This document shows, piece after piece, positions 15,295 to 18,876 of a stretch of 18,876 nt of DNA. Source of the DNA: Ligaoa zhengdingensis (GTDB lineage Bacteria > Bacillota > Clostridia > Oscillospirales > Ruminococcaceae); the NCBI RefSeq assembly GCF_014384885.1, contig NZ_JACRST010000031.1:1-18876 (forward strand), given 5' to 3'. Each line of letters starts with the position of its first letter. Positions within the stretch are counted from its first letter, which is position 1. The translations under genes and the position numbers were made by a program. The notes beneath the pieces are model-generated. The model searched no databases. It saw nothing but the letters and a program-made list of their open reading frames with translations, and had not been told where the DNA came from.

Positions 15295-15870
15295 ATGTCG
15301 CGCATTATTGAGTTTAGAAAGTCTGCTCAAAAAGCTGAAAAGCAATCCGTTCAAGGCAGGACTTGTGCGTTTACCGGTCATAGACCGCAGAGTCTTCCGT
15401 TCGGCTTTGATGAATCCGATAAGCGTTGTACTTCTTTGAAATCTGTTATGCGGGATCAGATTGTAGCACTCATCGAGAACGAGGGCGTCACGCATTTTAT
15501 TACCGGCATGGCTCTTGGCGGCGATATGTACGCTGCGGAAATTGTACTCGATTTGAAATCAAAATACCCTCACATTACTCTGGAAAGCGCAATCCCTTGT
15601 GAGACACAAGCGATCAAATGGTCTGTGGCTTCACGGGAACGGTATTATAATATCGCGGCAAAGTGTGACAAGGAGACCATGCTGCAACGGGAGTACACGC
15701 CGGACTGCATGGACAAAAGAAATCGGTACATGGTCGATCACGCCGATTATATTCTCGCAGTATGGAATGGATGCCCCAGCGGTACCGGGAATACCGTGAG
15801 ATATGCTCACAAAAAGGGCAAGCCCATCATCGTCATCAATCCGGCTTCCCTTGATGTCACGCGGGAATAA
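15295..15870 (+). CDS. SLOG/DUF1273 (YpsA-like) nucleotide-binding family protein
   Basis: This 191-residue protein has an N-terminal extension of about 22 residues and then the SLOG-type Rossmann core: CAFTGHRP (24-31), THFITGMALGGDMYAAEI (66-83, the glycine-rich loop), and a C-terminal segment YILAVWNGCPSGTGNTVRYA (152-171) followed by KPIIVINP. These are the signature motifs of the DUF1273/YpsA branch. SLOG-superfamily proteins bind nucleotides or nucleotide-derived ligands, and some act as sensors in conflict systems. No effector domain is fused here. AAGAAGGGG precedes the ATG, and the promoter at 15230-15258 drives it alone. A terminator follows at 16094-16139. What it senses or does in this element is unknown. 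Confidence 0.9.
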   Translation: MSRIIEFRKSAQKAEKQSVQGRTCAFTGHRPQSLPFGFDESDKRCTSLKSVMRDQIVALIENEGVTHFITGMALGGDMYAAEIVLDLKSKYPHITLESAIPCETQAIKWSVASRERYYNIAAKCDKETMLQREYTPDCMDKRNRYMVDHADYILAVWNGCPSGTGNTVRYAHKKGKPIIVINPASLDVTRE

Positions 15871-15890
15871 GGCAAAAAAATCCCTTCTGA

Positions 15891-16052
15891 ATCAAGCGTT
15901 GTGAAAACCGTGAAGTATTTCCCGATAGTGAATACACATTGCACTACTCGGTGATTATTGGAAACGTGTACGGCGTATGCTGCCCAGTGAACATCTCCAC
16001 GGAACACATCGAATTTTCACGGCTTCGTAAAACGGAAAGTGTCACCTTATGA
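15891..16052 (+). pseudogene. Short open frame without a start codon, possible gene remnant
   Basis: After a TGA at 15888 the frame is open for 53 codons to TGA at 16050. The product (NREVFPDSEYTLHYSVIIGN, then VYGVCCPVNISTEHIEF) has protein-like composition. It has no ATG or GTG near its beginning and no Shine-Dalgarno site; the first possible start is an internal TTG with no ribosome site. It could be the tail of a decayed gene. I do not recognise it. The rest of the 15871-16146 interval holds only the terminator at 16094-16139. Confidence 0.3.
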
Positions 16053-16093
16053 ACAGTCACTTGCCGAGAGAAAAATAAATCGCTGGAAACGGG

Positions 16094-16139
16094 AACGCCC
16101 CCGGCACTGTGCGTCTGGCACAGTGTCGGGGGCGTTTTT
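16094..16139 (+). terminator. Rho-independent terminator after the SLOG gene
   Basis: A 19-base stem AACGCCCCCGGCACTGTGC (16094-16112) pairs with 16118-16136, with one G-U pair and a GTCTG loop, followed by a run of five T (16135-16139). It lies between the convergent SLOG and 203-residue genes and points at the + strand transcript; the opposite side is less T-rich but the stem could stall both. Confidence 0.85.
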
Positions 16140-16146
16140 CCGTGTC

Positions 16147-16758
16147 TTAGTTATGAGCCAGTTCATTTAGGAGCAGCTTTCGATAGTCCACATCCAAGAC
16201 GCAGCGATGGAAGTCCATCAGACGGTGTTCGTCGAACAGCTTTTCACAGAGCTTGGTCAGCGGATGATTCATCAGCTTTGCAGAAATGCCAGTCTCGTTG
16301 AAAAACCTTGCCCATGTGAAGACCTCTTCTAAATCCTCCTGCCCAAGCGTGGCAGGAATGATGGCGTTGCAGAGACGGACAATGGGGCTGTCCGCAAATC
16401 GCTCTGCGACTTCCTCCGGTGTGCATTCATAGCGGTCACAGTCAAAGGAAAGCGCATCCTCAATTTTAAGATAATTTTCGGTTTCATCCCGCGTCAAGGT
16501 TATGGTGTAGTCTCCCATACCGGACGGCACATCAATATTCTCCATGACATCAAGCTCGTAACGGGAGCCGCCGATGATCGCCTCAAAGGAGAAGGACTGA
16601 CAGATTACTGCTGGGTTCTTGTCTATCTTGTCCTCATTCAGAAAGGACAGCGGATTGTACTCTGTTAGTTCCCAGTCGATTTTTCCTCTCTCTGTTTGCT
16701 CGGCAATCTGCTGGATCAGATGTTGTTCTTCTTCGTGCAGATTTTCATTGTACAACAT
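16147..16758 (-). CDS. Protein of unknown function downstream of a DinG-type helicase
   Basis: This is a 203-residue, mildly acidic protein without signal peptide or membrane segment. It begins MLYNENLHEEEQHLIQQIAE and includes a probable beta-rich middle (SFEAIIGGSRYELDV, then GMGDYTITLTRDE) and a helical C-terminus. I do not recognise a family. GGAGGTG lies 5 bases before its ATG. It starts 75 bases after the helicase stop on the same strand, so the two are probably one transcript. The gene ends 7 bases from the + strand terminator. The pairing suggests a helicase partner or a regulator, but the sequence gives no direct evidence of function. Confidence 0.75.
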   Translation of the reverse strand: MLYNENLHEEEQHLIQQIAEQTERGKIDWELTEYNPLSFLNEDKIDKNPAVICQSFSFEAIIGGSRYELDVMENIDVPSGMGDYTITLTRDETENYLKIEDALSFDCDRYECTPEEVAERFADSPIVRLCNAIIPATLGQEDLEEVFTWARFFNETGISAKLMNHPLTKLCEKLFDEHRLMDFHRCVLDVDYRKLLLNELAHN

Positions 16759-16833
16759 GATACACCTCCGTTTTCTGATTGTCGTTTTTATGGGGGCTGC
16801 TCTATGTTTCCGAAGAGACTGCCGTTTGTATCA

Positions 16834-18876
16834 TCATTCCTTGGCTGAGGGCAGACCTTCGTAAAACTTCCTAAGTTCGCCCAAACTGCTTGTCCGATTT
16901 TTGATAGGCAGGGAGTCCCATGTAATGTCATGATAGCGTTCCGGCGGCTCATCCCGCAGTCTTCGGTCGATGATGCAGACAATGCCGGTGTCTGTGAAAT
17001 TGCGGATCAATCGCCCGATGCCTTGCTTGAGCTTGATAATCATTTCGGGAACACGAACATCCATCAGAGCATCCTTAGCAACGGAACACTTATACTCGAT
17101 AATCGGATCGGGGACAGGGAACGGAAGCCGGAAAATGATGACATTGGAAAGGCTTTTTCCTTCAATGCTGATACCTTCCCAATATGCACCCGTCCCCAGA
17201 AGCACGGAGTTCGTATCTTCCTTAAACTCATTCAGCACCTTGTCCTGCGACGATCCCGGCTGCTGCATCAAGATTTTGTACGGAAGATTTTTCTCACTGA
17301 GAATGGAGTAGACCTCTTCCATGTCGGTCTTTGCCGTAAACAGCACGAGTGCCTTTCCGTTGGAAATGCTCAGGATCTCAAGCAGTCGCTCCACACCCTT
17401 TTCAATGAAGGCTTCATGTTCTCTGGTCGGGTGCGGGAGATCGTCGCAATAGTAGATCATGGCGTGTTCATCGTATGGATATGGGGAAGGCTTTGGCTCG
17501 GATAAGCAGCCGCGGTCACCAGCGGGAAAGCCGGTATTGCTGATAAAGTAAGAATACTGTTCTTCCAGAGACCCGCTCGTGGCGTTCGTCAGCGTGGCAG
17601 AGGTCAAGATGGTTCTTTCATCACCATTGAAGTATAGGCGGCTCACAATTTCTTTTGTGTTTTTAGGGCAATAGACGAGTTCCGTGTTGCTGCCGTGCTG
17701 CTCAATCCAGATCAGCATATCGTCTATCTGGTCAAGAAGCTCTGAAAGGGACTCGCTGACGGCATCCAGATCATCAGAGACAGCAAAGGAACGGTTGTTT
17801 CTGAAATCCATGCTGGAATAAATCTGAATGCTGGACGAAAGGTTGTGTATGGCGGCGTTCATCTCGGTAAGCAGCTCAATCGCACTGCCATTGTTGTCGA
17901 AGAAAAAGCGGTCAGCGTAGCGCATATCCTGTTCTGCCTCGTTGATCTGCTTTTGGACTTGTGCTTTCAGGCAGTTATAGAAGGCGATGATTGCGCTCTC
18001 TGCCTCTCGCTTTTCACCTGACACACTGCTCTGGTCAAAGGATCGCAGCTCATAGAATGCGCTCTTAATCATTCCAAAGAGCATACCTTGCCCGAAACGC
18101 TCCGTTGTGGCACTCCGCACCTTATCATCCAAGTTGTGTGCTTCATCCACGACAAGCAGATCAGCGGCGGCGTTAATCAGCCCTTCCTGACCGCGCCGGA
18201 GTTTCATGAGATGCTGGGTTAAAAAATCCTGATTGCACAGTACCACTCCATCCGTAAACTTTAATGCTGCGCGGACTTTGTAATACTTGCACTTCTTTTC
18301 ACAGGAGCTACAATTCTTCATGCTGAACCGCTGCACGTTTACCTTGTCCCAGACTCCTTGCGGCAAAACCTCCGGGAAATCCTTGCGTTCCTCATACCCT
18401 TGCTTGATTCCTTCTTTGAGCGCGTCCGGTGGGTCTGCTTTCGGGTCACACATATACTCATCTGCGCGTTTGTTGCAGAGATAATGGGTCTGTCCTTTTG
18501 CGAGGATAACATCTCTGTTCAGCCCAAGAAGGGGCATTACCGCGTGGACATCGCGCCAGAGCTGTTCTTGAAGTGCAATGGTCGAGGTTGCGATGATAAC
18601 CGGCTTGTTCATGCGTTTGCTGTACAGCAGCACCGGCACAAGATAGCCAAAGGACTTTCCAATGCCCACGCCAGCTTCAATCGCAAAATGCTGATCGTTT
18701 ATGAGGGCGTCCACAATCTCAAAGGACATATCCTGCTGCCCTTCACGCATTTCCAAGCCATGCTGCGGGGCTTCATCCCAAAAGAAGGTGCTGACTTGCT
18801 CACTCATGGAGTACAGCTCTGCTTTTCTGCGCTTTTTCCGTTCCTCCGATGTATTGAATCCAAAATAGAATCTGTT
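16834..18876 (-). CDS. DinG/XPD-family Fe-S DNA helicase, 5' partial
   Basis: This is a superfamily 2 ATP-dependent DNA helicase. Counting from the ATG at 18807, Walker A is GVGIGKS (46-52), the DEAH box is at 221-224 (LLVVDEAHNLDDK), and motif VI is QGIGRLIR (595-602). The cysteines C111 (or C120), C166, C169 and C173 lie between Walker A and DEAH, where XPD/DinG enzymes hold a [4Fe-4S] cluster. The frame stays open for 23 more codons to the window edge (RFYFGFNTSEERKKRRKAEL), and no Shine-Dalgarno site precedes the 18807 ATG, so the true start is probably beyond the window. DinG-type helicases unwind DNA with 5' overhangs, R-loops and similar structures. Whether it belongs to the mobile element or to host DNA cannot be settled here. 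Confidence 0.93.
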   Translation of the reverse strand, partial: NRFYFGFNTSEERKKRRKAELYSMSEQVSTFFWDEAPQHGLEMREGQQDMSFEIVDALINDQHFAIEAGVGIGKSFGYLVPVLLYSKRMNKPVIIATSTIALQEQLWRDVHAVMPLLGLNRDVILAKGQTHYLCNKRADEYMCDPKADPPDALKEGIKQGYEERKDFPEVLPQGVWDKVNVQRFSMKNCSSCEKKCKYYKVRAALKFTDGVVLCNQDFLTQHLMKLRRGQEGLINAAADLLVVDEAHNLDDKVRSATTERFGQGMLFGMIKSAFYELRSFDQSSVSGEKREAESAIIAFYNCLKAQVQKQINEAEQDMRYADRFFFDNNGSAIELLTEMNAAIHNLSSSIQIYSSMDFRNNRSFAVSDDLDAVSESLSELLDQIDDMLIWIEQHGSNTELVYCPKNTKEIVSRLYFNGDERTILTSATLTNATSGSLEEQYSYFISNTGFPAGDRGCLSEPKPSPYPYDEHAMIYYCDDLPHPTREHEAFIEKGVERLLEILSISNGKALVLFTAKTDMEEVYSILSEKNLPYKILMQQPGSSQDKVLNEFKEDTNSVLLGTGAYWEGISIEGKSLSNVIIFRLPFPVPDPIIEYKCSVAKDALMDVRVPEMIIKLKQGIGRLIRNFTDTGIVCIIDRRLRDEPPERYHDITWDSLPIKNRTSSLGELRKFYEGLPSAKE

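Noticed and set aside
15807..16007. 66-codon - strand open frame over the SLOG gene end
   Set aside because: No ribosome site or family resemblance; the + strand frames here read more like protein.
1..18876. CRISPR array, tRNA, rRNA, insertion sequence or attachment site
   Set aside because: No spaced direct repeats, cloverleaf, transposase motif or integrase gene could be found by eye.

Overview
The window reads as the middle and end of the conjugation region of an integrative and conjugative element of the Tn1549 / Clostridioides difficile CTn4 type, carried by a Firmicute. The likely host is a gut Clostridia (Oscillospiraceae- or Lachnospiraceae-like). This rests on gene order and protein families recognised from memory: a VirB4 ATPase of the CD1110 kind, a methylase, a membrane NlpC/P60 protein of the CD1108 kind, a DUF4315 protein, a DUF4366 protein of the CD1107 kind, topoisomerase III, then antirestriction-type 'polyvalent' proteins. 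Ribosome-binding sites are strong AAAGGAGG types, as in Firmicutes. No relaxase, integrase, attachment site, tRNA, rRNA or CRISPR array was seen.

Region 1 (1-14669, + strand) is one tightly packed operon whose 5' end lies outside the window. Genes overlap (TGATG, TTGA, ATGA, GTGA junctions) or are separated by fewer than about 40 bases. In order: VirB4-like ATPase (5' partial), acidic unknown protein, beta-class DNA methyltransferase with an apparent ATA start, NlpC/P60 wall hydrolase with a membrane anchor, DUF4315 coiled-coil protein, DUF4366 membrane protein, topoisomerase III, PAPS-reductase-like PP-loop protein, ArdC-like protein with a zincin motif and DUF3849, a protein with a possible MutS-I-like domain, a TTRAP-like small protein, an ArdA-DUF3846 multidomain protein, and a Cys-rich small protein. 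A strong intrinsic terminator at 14765-14815 closes the operon. A second terminator-like hairpin lies inside the 3' end of the PP-loop gene.

Region 2 (about 14814-15870) is a divergent pair: an XRE-family repressor (- strand) and a SLOG/DUF1273 protein (+ strand). They share a 151-base control region with a clear sigma-70 promoter and an inverted repeat that could be the operator.

Region 3 (about 15871-18876) holds a short orphan coding remnant, a terminator, and two - strand genes: a 203-residue unknown protein downstream of a DinG/XPD-type Fe-S helicase whose 5' end runs off the window. Regions 2 and 3 look AT-richer than region 1.

Inferred joint working: VirB4, the NlpC/P60 protein and the DUF4366 protein form and open the transfer channel. 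TopB, TTRAP and possibly the PP-loop protein help process DNA. The methylase, ArdC-like and ArdA-like proteins would protect incoming DNA from recipient defences. Three consecutive polyvalent proteins end in the same kind of 29-30-residue basic tail, which could be a sorting signal for co-transfer with the DNA.
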